A stretch of DNA of 64,000 nt from JAUIET01 sp045106985 (GCA_045106985.1 JBGCFQ010000013.1:1-64000); one strand, 5' to 3'. Positions 27,479-36,877 are shown, counted from the stretch's first letter. Notes: generated from the sequence alone by a model not told the origin. Made by a program: numbers and translations.

Positions 27479-27800
27479 TTGGTATTCCTTTTGCCCTTGC
27501 TCGCCGTACAGCGCTCCTCTTATTTTAGCAGAACATACAGCGAGCGCCGTGCAGTGGTAATTACTCACTAATCTTTAGCCGGCAGAGAATTAATTTCATG
27601 CTCGACAAGTTCAATTGAACCACGAAAACTCGGTCAAGTTCTTCTCGCGCCAACAAAAAACAAAAACTATTTCATGGCCAATATGCTGGCCACAGATTTT
27701 TCTGCCGCCAAGTAAGCGACGTCCTAAGCTGTGTTTTTCGCGCTCAGCTGAGTTTTCTAGGTTAGACTTAGAGTTCAGACAGGAAAATTGATTAACAACT
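27479..27800. other. Divergent tolC/yqiB intergenic region
   Basis: 322 bases where the E. coli-type order would place nudF; no Nudix-box ORF is present here. The tolC leader (minus) contains a 6-bp GCGCTC/GAGCGC pair enclosing a purine-rich AAGAGGAG, upstream of the real ribosome-binding site. No confident promoter was recognised in either direction. Confidence 0.4.
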
Positions 27801-28253
27801 GTGCAAAATCGCAAGCAACGGTACACAACAAACCTAAAAGGTATGCATGAACATTGCGAGGCCAGCTATTTGCGCCTGCGCCAGCTTATTGCCGACTGGG
27901 ATACATTTGAACGTCTGGAGCTTGCAATCGATACGGGAAACTCGCCTGCAAGGCTTGTAACGCTAGAGCTGGAAGAACGCAACCCTTATACAACAACCAT
28001 TATGCTGCATCAGCAGGATGTAATATTGCCATGGGCAGAGGGTCCAAAAATTGGTGTACGCGTATATCATGATGCGCGAATGGCAGAAGTTATTTCCTGG
28101 AATAGGCACCGCTTGCTACAAGCGCGGTATCAGTATCCCAACGAAAAAATGTATCTGCCGGATGAAAAAGCACAGCTGAATCAGTTTCTTGGTGAATGCC
28201 TGCGTCAATGTCTTGAATTTGGAAGAGCGTTGGAGCCAGTCACTATTCGCTAG
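27801..28253 (+). CDS. yqiB: DUF1249 protein YqiB
   Basis: A 150-residue cytoplasmic protein of the DUF1249 family. It aligns with E. coli YqiB from RYTTNLKGMHEHCEASYLRL through VRVYHDARMAEV to RYQYPNEKMYLPDEKAQLNQ and FLGECLRQCLEFGRA. The function is unknown. The start is GTG at 27801, because homology begins before the first ATG (27843). A clear ribosome-binding site at the usual distance is lacking. In E. coli the gene sits in nudF-yqiB-cpdA-yqiA-parE; here the order from yqiB to parE is kept. Confidence 0.9.
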   Translation: MQNRKQRYTTNLKGMHEHCEASYLRLRQLIADWDTFERLELAIDTGNSPARLVTLELEERNPYTTTIMLHQQDVILPWAEGPKIGVRVYHDARMAEVISWNRHRLLQARYQYPNEKMYLPDEKAQLNQFLGECLRQCLEFGRALEPVTIR

Positions 28254-28348
28254 TTGCTTTATAGCCATTGGCAGGCCCTTAAGGTCGTTAGTGGCTACTG
28301 CATAGGGATGTGGTCGTCAATTAACGTCAACCATTACTGGGTCAAGCA

Positions 28349-29167
28349 TTGCATATCTCAATTGATCACGGCCAACGGCCAGTCCGAATTGTGCAGTTAA
28401 CCGACTGCCACCTTGGTGAAGACGACACCGCAACTCTGCTCGACATGAACACGGACAATAGTCTCGATCACGTGTTGGACATGCTTGCTGATCGCAGCGA
28501 TGAATTCGATCTTATTTTAGTGACGGGTGATATAGCGTTGCATGGGGCTCGTGAAGCCTATTCACGTTTCCAAACCAAGTTATCACGATTTGAACAGCCA
28601 AAGATTTGGGTGGGCGGTAATCACGACAACATTCAATACATGCGTGAGGTGGTCGGCTTTGGCACCGAAATGTCTCGGTCGGTCAGCATAGGTGATTGGC
28701 AGTTAATTACTCTGGACTCGGTTGAGCCCGGAGCGGTAGGTGGTTGCCTTGCAGAGTCAGAATTACGATTTCTTCGACATTGCCTAGAGCAGCATCCAGA
28801 CAGACCTGCCCTCGTCGGGCTGCATCACCATCCCCTGCCCATAGGCTGTGATTGGCTTGACGAGCAGCAAATAAGTAATTCAGAGCAGTTTCTTAGTATT
28901 GTACGCAGCCACCACAATGTGAAAGCAGTATGTTGGGGGCATGTGCATCAGGACTGGGACACTACCGCCTCGGGTGTTCGTTATTTGTCGGCACCGTCAA
29001 CCTGTGTGCAGTTCGCGCCAAATAGCCTGGACTTCAAACTCGATGCTTTGCAGCCAGGCGTCCGCTGGTTAGAACTTCATGCCGATGGTCACGTTGAGAC
29101 CGACATATGGCGCCTGACGGGTGTCAGCATACATGTAGATCTTGAATCTACCGGTTACGCCCAATAG
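28349..29167 (+). CDS. cpdA: 3',5'-cyclic-AMP phosphodiesterase CpdA
   Basis: Hydrolyses cAMP, lowering CRP-dependent expression. The protein has 272 residues (E. coli 275). Calcineurin-like metallophosphoesterase motifs occur in order: QLTDCHLGED (Asp, His), LVTGDIALHG (Asp), GGNHDN (Asn, His), GLHHHPLPIG (His) and CWGHVHQDWD (two His). The start is TTG at 28349, with no in-frame ATG before the conserved part. The gap of 95 nt after yqiB has no recognised signal. yqiA begins 2 nt after the stop. Confidence 0.94.
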   Translation: MHISIDHGQRPVRIVQLTDCHLGEDDTATLLDMNTDNSLDHVLDMLADRSDEFDLILVTGDIALHGAREAYSRFQTKLSRFEQPKIWVGGNHDNIQYMREVVGFGTEMSRSVSIGDWQLITLDSVEPGAVGGCLAESELRFLRHCLEQHPDRPALVGLHHHPLPIGCDWLDEQQISNSEQFLSIVRSHHNVKAVCWGHVHQDWDTTASGVRYLSAPSTCVQFAPNSLDFKLDALQPGVRWLELHADGHVETDIWRLTGVSIHVDLESTGYAQ

Positions 29168-29169
29168 TC

Positions 29170-29748
29170 TTGTCGCCGCTTGTTCTCTACGTTCATGGTT
29201 TCCAGAGTTCACCGCAGTCTGCTAAGGCACAACAATGCAAAAAGTACCTACAAAGAAGCAGTCCAGAGCTTGAGTTTCTAGCGCCTCAAATACCGTCTTA
29301 CCCGCTGCAGGCCATCCGCTTGCTAAAGGCCATCATAGAAAGAAACGCTGGCCGCCGAGTCGTGTTGCTTGGCAGCTCGCTGGGAGGGTACTACGCACTT
29401 CACCTTGCGCAGCATTTCGGTCTGCGTGCCGCCTTGATCAATCCGTCGATTTACCCGTTCAAGACCATTGCCCAGTATTTGGGACCTCAGATTAACCCTT
29501 ATACAAACGAGCAATTTACACTGCAAGAGCGGCATATAAGCGAGCTGCAAAATATGCAGGTGCGACTGCAAGCGGATGAATACCAGAATTTTTTATTGCT
29601 GCTACAAACTGGTGATGAAACACTGGACTTTACTGAAGCCAGCGCCTATCTGTGCGGTGCGCGTGCCATCATTGAATACGGAGGCAACCACAGCTTTGTC
29701 GGCTTTAACCGCTGGTTACCGGAAATCATGGCGTTTCTTGATGCCTAG
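29170..29748 (+). CDS. yqiA: Esterase YqiA
   Basis: A small alpha/beta-hydrolase of 192 residues (E. coli 193), active on short-chain acyl esters and acyl-CoA in E. coli. The N-terminal LYVHGFQSSPQSAKA motif gives the oxyanion region and the nucleophile elbow is LLGSSLGGYYA (Ser). The acid Asp is probably in LQTGDETLDF and the His in YGGNHSFVGF. The start is TTG at 29170, two bases after cpdA, so the two are translated together. parE follows after about 100 nt. Confidence 0.92.
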   Translation: MSPLVLYVHGFQSSPQSAKAQQCKKYLQRSSPELEFLAPQIPSYPLQAIRLLKAIIERNAGRRVVLLGSSLGGYYALHLAQHFGLRAALINPSIYPFKTIAQYLGPQINPYTNEQFTLQERHISELQNMQVRLQADEYQNFLLLLQTGDETLDFTEASAYLCGARAIIEYGGNHSFVGFNRWLPEIMAFLDA

Positions 29749-29850
29749 CAGCGTGTTGAGAATGGTTCTTCAAGACGCTACTCATTACTACGAACTCGAA
29801 GCGCGAAGCATCAGCACTCGCTTGGCAGCAAACTAGATTAAATAAGCATT

Positions 29851-31734
29851 ATGGCTGAATACACAGCACAATCGATTGAAGTACTAACCGGCCTAGATCC
29901 TGTTCGTAAGCGACCGGGTATGTATACCGATACCACCCGGCCGAATCATCTGGCGCAGGAAGTTATCGACAATAGTGTCGACGAAGCCCTGGCAGGGCAC
30001 GCGAGTAATATTGACGTCGTGCTGCGTAAAGACGGTTGGGTAGAAGTCAGTGATGACGGCCGAGGTATGCCGGTAGACATGCACCTTGAGGAAGGCGTCC
30101 CGGGTGTTGTGCTGATACTCACTCGATTGCATGCTGGTGGCAAATTCAACAACGACAACTACCAGTTTTCTGGTGGCTTGCATGGCGTTGGGGTCTCGGT
30201 AGTTAATGCCTTATCGTTGCATGTAGAAATAGAAATCAAGCGTGATGGCAAAATCCACCAATGCGCATTTGCCGAAGGAGAGTACGTTAGCGAACTTGCT
30301 GAAACGGGAACCGTAGGCAAGCGAAACACGGGTACTAAGGTTAGCTTTTTACCTGATCCCCAATTTTTTGACTCAGTTAAGTTCTCTGTGCCGCGCCTTG
30401 TGCATGTACTGCGCGCCAAAGCAGTATTGTGCCCAGGACTGCGCGTCAGCTTTACCGAAGAAAAATCAGGCGAAAAGCAAGAATGGCATTATGAAGACGG
30501 CCTTAACGATTACCTTTTGGAGGCCACCCAGGGTTACACAACTGTGCCAGTGGCGCCTTTCACTGGTTCATTTTCTGGTAATGGGGAAGCCGTAGACTGG
30601 GCCGTACAATGGTTAACCGAAGGCGGAGAACTTACCACCGAGAGTTACGTAAACCTTATTCCCACTGCACAAGGTGGCACCCACGTTAACGGTTTACGTA
30701 CTGGTTTGATGGATGCGCTGCGTGAATTCTGTGATTTGAGAAGCCTAATACCACGGGGTATCAAATTGACCGCAGATGATCTGTGGGACAAGTGCAGCTA
30801 TGTGTTGTCTGCAAAGCTGCGTGACCCCCAATTTTCTGGCCAAACCAAAGAGCGTTTGTCATCAAGAGAATGTGCTGCATTTGTGGCAGGCGTCGCCAAA
30901 GACTCGTTTAGCCTGTGGTTAAATCAGCACACAGAAGAAGCAGACTTATTGGCGCAATTCGCCATAGCCAACGCTCAAACACGTTTGCGTACGTCGAAAA
31001 AGGTCGCACGCAAGAAAATAACCAGTGGACCTGCGTTGCCAGGAAAACTATCAGACTGCTCTAGTCAGGATTTGGAGCGCACGGAGTTGTTTCTCGTAGA
31101 GGGAGACTCAGCGGGGGGCTCGGCCAAGCAAGCGCGTGATAGAGAGTTTCAGGCGATATTGCCACTGCGCGGAAAAATACTTAACACCTGGGAAGTTGAC
31201 GCAGGAGAGATTCTTGCATCTCAAGAGATTCACAATATTTCAGTAGCCTTGGGCATTGAGCCAAACTCACCTGACCTGAGTGGCTTACGCTACGGCAAAG
31301 TATGCATTTTGGCCGATGCTGATTCAGACGGATTACACATTGCCACGCTGATATGCGCCTTGTTTGTTCGCCATTTTCGAGCGTTGGTTGATGCAGGACA
31401 TGTTTTCGTTGCAATGCCGCCGCTGTTTAGAGTCGATGTAGGTCACGAAGTGTATTACGCGCTGGATGAGCGTGAGCGCCAAGGTATTCTCGATACCATT
31501 GAGGCGGAAAAGAAAAAAGGCAAAGTAGTCGTGCAACGCTTTAAGGGCTTGGGCGAGATGAACCCATTGCAATTGCGTGAAACAACCATGGACCCAGATG
31601 CGCGGCGCCTTGTTCGTTTGTCGGTCAAGGCCGGCGATGGAACCGAACAGCTCTTGGATATGCTGTTAGCAAAGAAGCGCTCTCCCGACCGAAAGTCATG
31701 GTTGGAAGATAAAGGAAATTTGGCAGACATATAG
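29851..31734 (+). CDS. parE: Topoisomerase IV subunit B ParE
   Basis: The ATPase subunit of topoisomerase IV, which decatenates daughter chromosomes. The protein has 627 residues (E. coli 630). The GHKL ATP site shows EVIDNSVDEALAGHASNI, DDGRGMPVDMH and GGLHGVGVSVVNAL. The Toprim domain has LFLVEGDSAGGSAKQARDRE and DADSDGLHIATL, and the C-terminus has RFKGLGEMNPLQLRETTMDP. It is followed after 77 nt by parC on the same strand. Confidence 0.98.
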   Translation: MAEYTAQSIEVLTGLDPVRKRPGMYTDTTRPNHLAQEVIDNSVDEALAGHASNIDVVLRKDGWVEVSDDGRGMPVDMHLEEGVPGVVLILTRLHAGGKFNNDNYQFSGGLHGVGVSVVNALSLHVEIEIKRDGKIHQCAFAEGEYVSELAETGTVGKRNTGTKVSFLPDPQFFDSVKFSVPRLVHVLRAKAVLCPGLRVSFTEEKSGEKQEWHYEDGLNDYLLEATQGYTTVPVAPFTGSFSGNGEAVDWAVQWLTEGGELTTESYVNLIPTAQGGTHVNGLRTGLMDALREFCDLRSLIPRGIKLTADDLWDKCSYVLSAKLRDPQFSGQTKERLSSRECAAFVAGVAKDSFSLWLNQHTEEADLLAQFAIANAQTRLRTSKKVARKKITSGPALPGKLSDCSSQDLERTELFLVEGDSAGGSAKQARDREFQAILPLRGKILNTWEVDAGEILASQEIHNISVALGIEPNSPDLSGLRYGKVCILADADSDGLHIATLICALFVRHFRALVDAGHVFVAMPPLFRVDVGHEVYYALDERERQGILDTIEAEKKKGKVVVQRFKGLGEMNPLQLRETTMDPDARRLVRLSVKAGDGTEQLLDMLLAKKRSPDRKSWLEDKGNLADI

Positions 31735-31811
31735 CTGGTAGCGTCTGTACTTTTCTATAGGCTACTGCGGACTAGTAACACACACTCTGTACTTACACAC
31801 ACAGGCAGAAA

Positions 31812-34052
31812 ATGAGCGAAATACCAGGCACTGAAGAGTTGCCGCTAAAAGATTACACAGAAAAGGCCTACCTGGACTATTCCATGTACGTCATTCTGGA
31901 CCGAGCATTGCCGCATATTGGTGATGGCTTAAAACCAGTGCAGCGACGCATCGTGTATGCAATGTCAGAGCTGGGTTTAAAAGCATCGGCCAAGTACAAA
32001 AAGTCAGCCAGAACGGTAGGCGATGTCATTGGTAAGTTCCACCCACATGGCGACTCGGCAAGCTACGAGGCCATGGTGCTTATGGCTCAGCCGTTTTCTT
32101 TTCGCTATCCGCTAATTGACGGCCAAGGTAACTGGGGTTCGCAAGATGATCCTAAGTCATTCGCTGCTATGCGTTACACCGAGTCCAAGCTTACGGCGTT
32201 CTCGGAGCTTTTATTAAGCGAGTTAGGTCAAGGCACCGTTGACTGGTCGCCCAATTTTGATGGCACATTGGACGAACCTACTGTGCTGCCCGCACAAGCG
32301 CCACATGTTTTACTAAATGGTATTACGGGCATAGCGGTTGGCATGGCAACCGATATTCCTCCGCACAATTTACGCGAAGTGGTGACAGCCTGTATTCATT
32401 TGTTAGACTCGCCAAAAGCAACCTTGGAGCAACTCAGCGAGCACATACTGGCGCCTGATTATCCTACCGACGCTGAGATCATTACGCCGCGGTCGGATAT
32501 TCTGCAAATGTATCAAACCGGTAAGGGCTCGCTAAAAATGCGTGCCATTTATCAAATGGAACAAGGCGACATTATTGTTACCGCCTTACCTCATCAAGCA
32601 TCCGGCTCTAAAGTACTGGAACAAATTGGCGCCCAGATGCAGGCCAAGAAACTGCCAATGGTAGCGGACCTGCGGGACGAATCCGACCACGAAAATCCGA
32701 CTCGGCTGGTGATTACACCGCGCTCAAACCGCATAGATATCGATGCCTTGATGGCACATTTGTTTGCCAGCACTGATCTGGAAAAAAACTATCGCATCAA
32801 TCTAAACATGATTGGTACCGATGGTCGCCCGGCGGTGAAAAACCTGCTTACCATTCTCAATGAATGGTTAGCGTTTAGAACAACCACGGTTACCCGAAGG
32901 CTTCAGTATCGCTTAGACAAAATTCTGAAGCGCCTGCATATTTTGGATGGTCTGCTGGTCGCGTTCCTCAATATTGATGAAGTGATTCACATCATCCGCA
33001 CCGAAGATAAACCAAAGCCGGCCTTGATGGCGCGCTTTGATATCAGCGACACTCAAGCCGAAGCTATTCTGGACTTAAAGTTACGCCAGTTAGCCAAGCT
33101 TGAAGAAATGAAGATTCGTGGCGAACAAGACGAACTTAGCGCCGAGCGCGCTCAGTTAGAGAAAACCTTGGGTTCCAAGGCGCGAATGAAAACGCTGATC
33201 AAAAAAGAACTGACAGAAGTTGCTGAAAAATTTGGTGATGACAGACGTTCACCATTGAAAGAGCGTGCAGAATCGAAAGCTTTCACCGAATCGGACTTGT
33301 TGACGACCGAACCGGTTACTGTTGTTGTGTCTGAAAAAGGCTGGGTACGCTCGGCAAAGGGTCATGAGATTGAGCCGCAATCTTTAAGTTACAAGTCGGG
33401 GGATGGCTATAAGTTCTCAGTGCTTGGCCGCAGCAATCAAAGCTTTATAGCGCTCGACTCTACCGGACGGGTTTACAACGTGGCAACGCATACTTTGCCC
33501 TCGGCCCGTGGCCAGGGCGAACCTCTGACCGGGCGAATAAATCCACCGTCTGGAGCCACCTTTGCTGGCGGCATGATGGGTGATCCGTCCGATCTCTTCG
33601 TATTAGCATCTGATGCAGGGTACGGTTTTGTTGTTCGCCTTGAAGACCTGCAAACCAAGAATCGCTCGGGTAAATCTGTTCTTAGCTTGCCGAAAGGTTC
33701 GCATCCCATGAAGCCGGCAAGAGTGCATAAAGTCGAGAGTGATTTAATAGTGGCGATTAGCAACGAAGGACGTTTATTGGTCTTCCCTGTTGCAGATTTG
33801 CCCCAATTGGCTAGAGGCAAAGGCAATAAGATACTCAGCATTCCGTCAGCGCGGGTGCAGGCCAGGGAAGAGTTTGCAGTTGCGATTGCTGTTGTATCAG
33901 AAAAAGACGTGCTCAGAGTTCACGCGGGAAAACGACATCACGGTTTGAAGTGGTCAGATCTGGAACACTATAAAGGTGAGCGGGGGCGGCGCGGAAACAA
34001 GTTACCGCGCGGCTTCCAAAAAGTAGATTACGTGACTGTTGAGTCCAAGTAG
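31812..34052 (+). CDS. parC: Topoisomerase IV subunit A ParC
   Basis: The DNA cleavage-reunion subunit of topoisomerase IV, 746 residues (E. coli 752). The winged-helix segment IGKFHPHGDSASYEAMV holds Ser82 and Glu86, the positions equivalent to E. coli Ser80 and Glu84 where quinolone-resistance changes arise; both are wild-type here. The catalytic Tyr lies in AAMRYTESKL. The C-terminal beta-pinwheel follows from about residue 490. The last 25 bases overlap the convergent ytjB-like gene. Confidence 0.98.
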   Translation: MSEIPGTEELPLKDYTEKAYLDYSMYVILDRALPHIGDGLKPVQRRIVYAMSELGLKASAKYKKSARTVGDVIGKFHPHGDSASYEAMVLMAQPFSFRYPLIDGQGNWGSQDDPKSFAAMRYTESKLTAFSELLLSELGQGTVDWSPNFDGTLDEPTVLPAQAPHVLLNGITGIAVGMATDIPPHNLREVVTACIHLLDSPKATLEQLSEHILAPDYPTDAEIITPRSDILQMYQTGKGSLKMRAIYQMEQGDIIVTALPHQASGSKVLEQIGAQMQAKKLPMVADLRDESDHENPTRLVITPRSNRIDIDALMAHLFASTDLEKNYRINLNMIGTDGRPAVKNLLTILNEWLAFRTTTVTRRLQYRLDKILKRLHILDGLLVAFLNIDEVIHIIRTEDKPKPALMARFDISDTQAEAILDLKLRQLAKLEEMKIRGEQDELSAERAQLEKTLGSKARMKTLIKKELTEVAEKFGDDRRSPLKERAESKAFTESDLLTTEPVTVVVSEKGWVRSAKGHEIEPQSLSYKSGDGYKFSVLGRSNQSFIALDSTGRVYNVATHTLPSARGQGEPLTGRINPPSGATFAGGMMGDPSDLFVLASDAGYGFVVRLEDLQTKNRSGKSVLSLPKGSHPMKPARVHKVESDLIVAISNEGRLLVFPVADLPQLARGKGNKILSIPSARVQAREEFAVAIAVVSEKDVLRVHAGKRHHGLKWSDLEHYKGERGRRGNKLPRGFQKVDYVTVESK

Positions 34053-35248
34053 CCATCAGAAGGACTGTTAATGCTGCTCACAATCTTCTGTACGCGCCGA
34101 TCGATTAACTGCAGTATTTCTGGCTCAAGACCCTTCAGCTCATAGAAGCCATTGGCGTCTTGTGCACCAACTTGAAGTTCTGCGCACTCAGGGTGCGCGA
34201 CTACACTATGGCTTAAATTAACGGTTCCGGCCGCTTTGCCAACACAAGCCTGCCAGGCTTGGCGGTGGGCATCTTGCGCGTATAGCTCGCGCAGTAATCG
34301 TGCGTCGCTCTGCATTGGCGCACTTACATGGGCGCCAACACGGGCTTCAAAAACGGGCTCGCTGCGATTACTGCGGTGTCGGTTTGCAGCATTCAGAGCC
34401 TTCATCAAGGCGTAAGCGCAGCAGGTGGTGCGTGCCACCAATAGTTCGCCCTTAGCGTCGAAAATCTCATTTTCCTTTAGCGTCAGCGTGAAGCCTGTTT
34501 CGCCCACTCGAATATCAGCGGCGTACAAAACAGAAACTTGCTCTAACCAATGTTCGAAAGTGGTGAGGTATTCATACAAGGTATCTTCAGACAGTTGCTT
34601 GCGCATTAATGGTAACTGCAACAACTCAACGGCAATAATACCGTATTCTCCAGCAGGTTCTTCCAGCTGCTGATAGTCTCGCTCGTACACCTGTTTTTCA
34701 AGCAATGCCGATTTTGGTCGCTCAATGGTGTTGGCACGCGGCGACAGCCAAACGGCGCGAACCAACAAGCCAAGACCTAGCAGGCCCAGTGCAGTGCTTA
34801 CAAGTACTAGTAAGCCAGTATTGACTATGCCAGGCTGTGGCGGTGTCAGCGACAGCCGAGCATAGCCCAGCAAGCGTTTTTGCATGCTTATTTCACGACG
34901 AACCTGCAATCCGCTGCCAGCCATACTGGCTCGTCCAGCTTGTGCCATCAATTCATTGCGCACGTTGTAGAAAGCGGCATGCGCCACTGTATCGTCACGA
35001 GTAGCCTTTTGGGCTAGTGCCTGTAAGCCAATTTGATTATCGCTGAGCACCAAGGGCGCCGCAGCATCGGCCAATTGACTAACCACCAATTCAGATAAGG
35101 GCTCTGTTATTGCAGCCGTGTCGTGAGAATACATCCAAATTGATGCAATGCTACTAACAACGGACAGGGCAACCAAAACCAGGCCTGAAACAAACCAGGT
35201 TGGTCGCTGCCGATTCTGATCCAGAGAAGAGTGTTCGTCTGCTGACAT
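34028..35248 (-). CDS. AhpA/YtjB (Smp)-like membrane protein with C-terminal domain
   Basis: A 406-residue inner-membrane protein. There are two membrane segments (about 17-39 and 141-165) bracketing a periplasmic region of roughly 100 residues. This is the layout of the YtjB/Smp family encoded next to serB in E. coli and in pseudomonads. A further cytoplasmic region (about 185-400) is absent from the 214-residue E. coli protein. It contains EYGIIAVELLQLP, VGETGFTLTL and a final QDANGFYELKGL, a pattern reminiscent of a degenerate class III nucleotidyl-cyclase fold; catalytic Asp residues are not evident. The function is unknown. The 3' end overlaps parC by 25 nt. Confidence 0.75.
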   Translation of the reverse strand: MSADEHSSLDQNRQRPTWFVSGLVLVALSVVSSIASIWMYSHDTAAITEPLSELVVSQLADAAAPLVLSDNQIGLQALAQKATRDDTVAHAAFYNVRNELMAQAGRASMAGSGLQVRREISMQKRLLGYARLSLTPPQPGIVNTGLLVLVSTALGLLGLGLLVRAVWLSPRANTIERPKSALLEKQVYERDYQQLEEPAGEYGIIAVELLQLPLMRKQLSEDTLYEYLTTFEHWLEQVSVLYAADIRVGETGFTLTLKENEIFDAKGELLVARTTCCAYALMKALNAANRHRSNRSEPVFEARVGAHVSAPMQSDARLLRELYAQDAHRQAWQACVGKAAGTVNLSHSVVAHPECAELQVGAQDANGFYELKGLEPEILQLIDRRVQKIVSSINSPSDGYLDSTVT

Positions 35249-35283
35249 AACGGAAAAACCGATTGATACTCGTTAGTTTATGT

Positions 35284-35336
35284 CCGGAAATCGGCTCCTG
35301 CCTTTTCCGGGCCCACTTTTCGAAAATGTCATTTTC
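35284..35336. repeat. Two short palindromes
   Basis: CCGGAAA (35284-35290) pairs with TTTCCGG (35304-35310). Immediately after, GAAAATG (35322-35328) pairs with CATTTTC (35330-35336) around a single T. They form part of a palindrome cluster that continues to 35461. Confidence 0.55.
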
Positions 35337-35394
35337 AAGAAGCTCTCATGTGTCGACCCCGTGAAGCGCTGTGGGTCTTTACTGCGTAAAATAC

Positions 35395-35461
35395 AGATGC
35401 ATCCATGCATCTCTGCAACCATTCCCTGTCCAAAAATGGAATTTTGGGACAGGGAATGGTT
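35395..35461. repeat. Adjacent inverted repeats, ytjB-like/serB gap
   Basis: AGATGCAT (35395-35402) pairs with ATGCATCT (35405-35412). Directly after it lies a perfect 15-bp inverted repeat, arms 35417-35431 and 35447-35461, with a 15-nt AT-rich spacer that continues the pairing with one bulge. There is no T tract in a useful position, so a terminator is unlikely; a mobile palindromic repeat cluster is more plausible. Confidence 0.75.
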
Positions 35462-35573
35462 ACTGAACTGAGAACTTAGTATAGGCACCGATTGGCGAGT
35501 GGAGTAGTGCATACATTGCACAGAAGCTGTGAATATTTAGGCTTTTAGCTTGGCGACTAAAGCGTTGCCAATT

Positions 35574-35602
35574 TTGCCAACGTTGACGTAAGGCGGGATA
35601 AT
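35574..35602 (+). promoter_or_regulatory. Probable serB promoter
   Basis: TTGCCA (35574-35579) and GATAAT (35597-35602) are separated by 17 nt, a good sigma-70 match. A start near 35609 would leave a leader of about 25 nt before the serB ATG. No clear Shine-Dalgarno sequence precedes that ATG. Confidence 0.6.
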
Positions 35603-35633
35603 GGGTGCTTCTGTTTCCTTACCGCCTTAGCTT

Positions 35634-36845
35634 ATGAAAGAAATCACGCTTATCAATATCACTGGAGAAGACAAGCCTGGCTTAACCGCCAGCTTAATGG
35701 CGATATTGTCGCAACATCAGGTCACCATACTGGACATGGGTCAGGCGGTCATCCATCAAAGTCTGGCGTTGGGCCTACTGGTCGAAGTACCGACGCATAA
35801 TGCTGAAAACCCTGTGCTTAAGGACTTGCTCTTTCATCTTCACGAGCAGAAATTACAGGCGCAATTTACCCCTGTCAGCGAAGAGAGCTACGAGTCATGG
35901 GTTGCATTACATGGAAAGCCTCGATTTATCATCACCCTACTCGCACGGCGAATAACGGCTGAACACATAGCACGTGTTTCTCAGCTCACACAGCGCTTCG
36001 ATCTCAATATAGAAGACATACAACGCTTGTCAGGTCGAATCTCTCTGCGCGAAGAGCAAGAAGACAGTAAGGGCTGCTTTGAATTTACCGTGCGAGGCGT
36101 GGTGGATCGCTCGGTGGAATTACGTAGTCAATTTCTGGAGCTTGCCAACGAGCTTGACGTTGATATCGCATTTCAGGAAGACACCTTGTTCAGGCGCAAT
36201 CGACGGTTGGTTTGCTTTGACATGGACTCAACGCTTATAGAAGGAGAGGTGATTGATGAGCTGGCCATGGTTGCAGGGGTGGGCGAGCAAGTGGCGTCGA
36301 TAACCGAGCGAGCAATGCGCGGAGAATTGGATTTTAAGCAGAGCTTTCGAGAGCGCGTTGCCTTACTGGCGGGCTTGCCTGCCGAGCGAATCTCGGATGT
36401 CATTGATCAGCTACCGATTACAGAAGGTGCGGAGAGGTTGATAGGAAACCTAAAGCGACTGGGTTATCGCACGGCAATTCTTTCTGGAGGCTTTACATTC
36501 TTTGGCGAGTATTTGCAGAAAAAACTTGGAATTGACTACGTTTACGCCAACAAGCTTGACATCGTTGATGGTAAATTAAGTGGCAAAGTCAGTGGAGATA
36601 TTATCGATGGCGCCAGAAAAGCGGAGTTACTTGCAGAGCTAGCGAGCAAAGAGCGGATCAGTCTTGAGCAGGTTATAGCAGTGGGCGATGGTGCGAATGA
36701 CTTGCCAATGTTGAGTGCAGCGGGCCTTGGTATTGCTTTTAGAGCCAAACCTATCGTTCAACAGCGCGCCGAACACTCTATCTCTACGTTGGGCTTGGAC
36801 GGGATTTTGTACTTGTTAGGCTTCTCGGATAACCAAGATTTATAA
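35634..36845 (+). CDS. serB: Phosphoserine phosphatase SerB
   Basis: Dephosphorylates phosphoserine to serine. The protein has 403 residues. The N-terminal part contains two ACT-like domains (about 1-80 and 95-180), the form found in Pseudomonas rather than the 322-residue E. coli enzyme. The HAD phosphatase domain follows with CFDMDSTLIEGEVIDELA (nucleophile Asp196, Asp198), the Ser of ILSGGFTFF, and VGDGANDLPML with the metal-binding Asp. The gene is flanked by the ytjB-like gene and fimX, as in Pseudomonas. Confidence 0.96.
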   Translation: MKEITLINITGEDKPGLTASLMAILSQHQVTILDMGQAVIHQSLALGLLVEVPTHNAENPVLKDLLFHLHEQKLQAQFTPVSEESYESWVALHGKPRFIITLLARRITAEHIARVSQLTQRFDLNIEDIQRLSGRISLREEQEDSKGCFEFTVRGVVDRSVELRSQFLELANELDVDIAFQEDTLFRRNRRLVCFDMDSTLIEGEVIDELAMVAGVGEQVASITERAMRGELDFKQSFRERVALLAGLPAERISDVIDQLPITEGAERLIGNLKRLGYRTAILSGGFTFFGEYLQKKLGIDYVYANKLDIVDGKLSGKVSGDIIDGARKAELLAELASKERISLEQVIAVGDGANDLPMLSAAGLGIAFRAKPIVQQRAEHSISTLGLDGILYLLGFSDNQDL

Positions 36846-36852
36846 GCGAGAC

Positions 36853-36877
36853 AAGCGGGTTTTTCTAGCCCCGTTTT
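36853..36877. terminator. Possible terminator between serB and fimX
   Basis: AAGCGGG (36853-36859) can pair with CCCGTTT (about 36870-36876) around a T-rich loop, with one G-U pair on the plus strand. It lies between convergent genes. The T run is short and partly in the stem. Confidence 0.4.

Noticed and set aside
29741..29836. 31-codon frame overlapping the yqiA stop and ending just before parE
   Set aside because: No ribosome-binding site and no recognisable sequence; could be translationally coupled but support is too thin.
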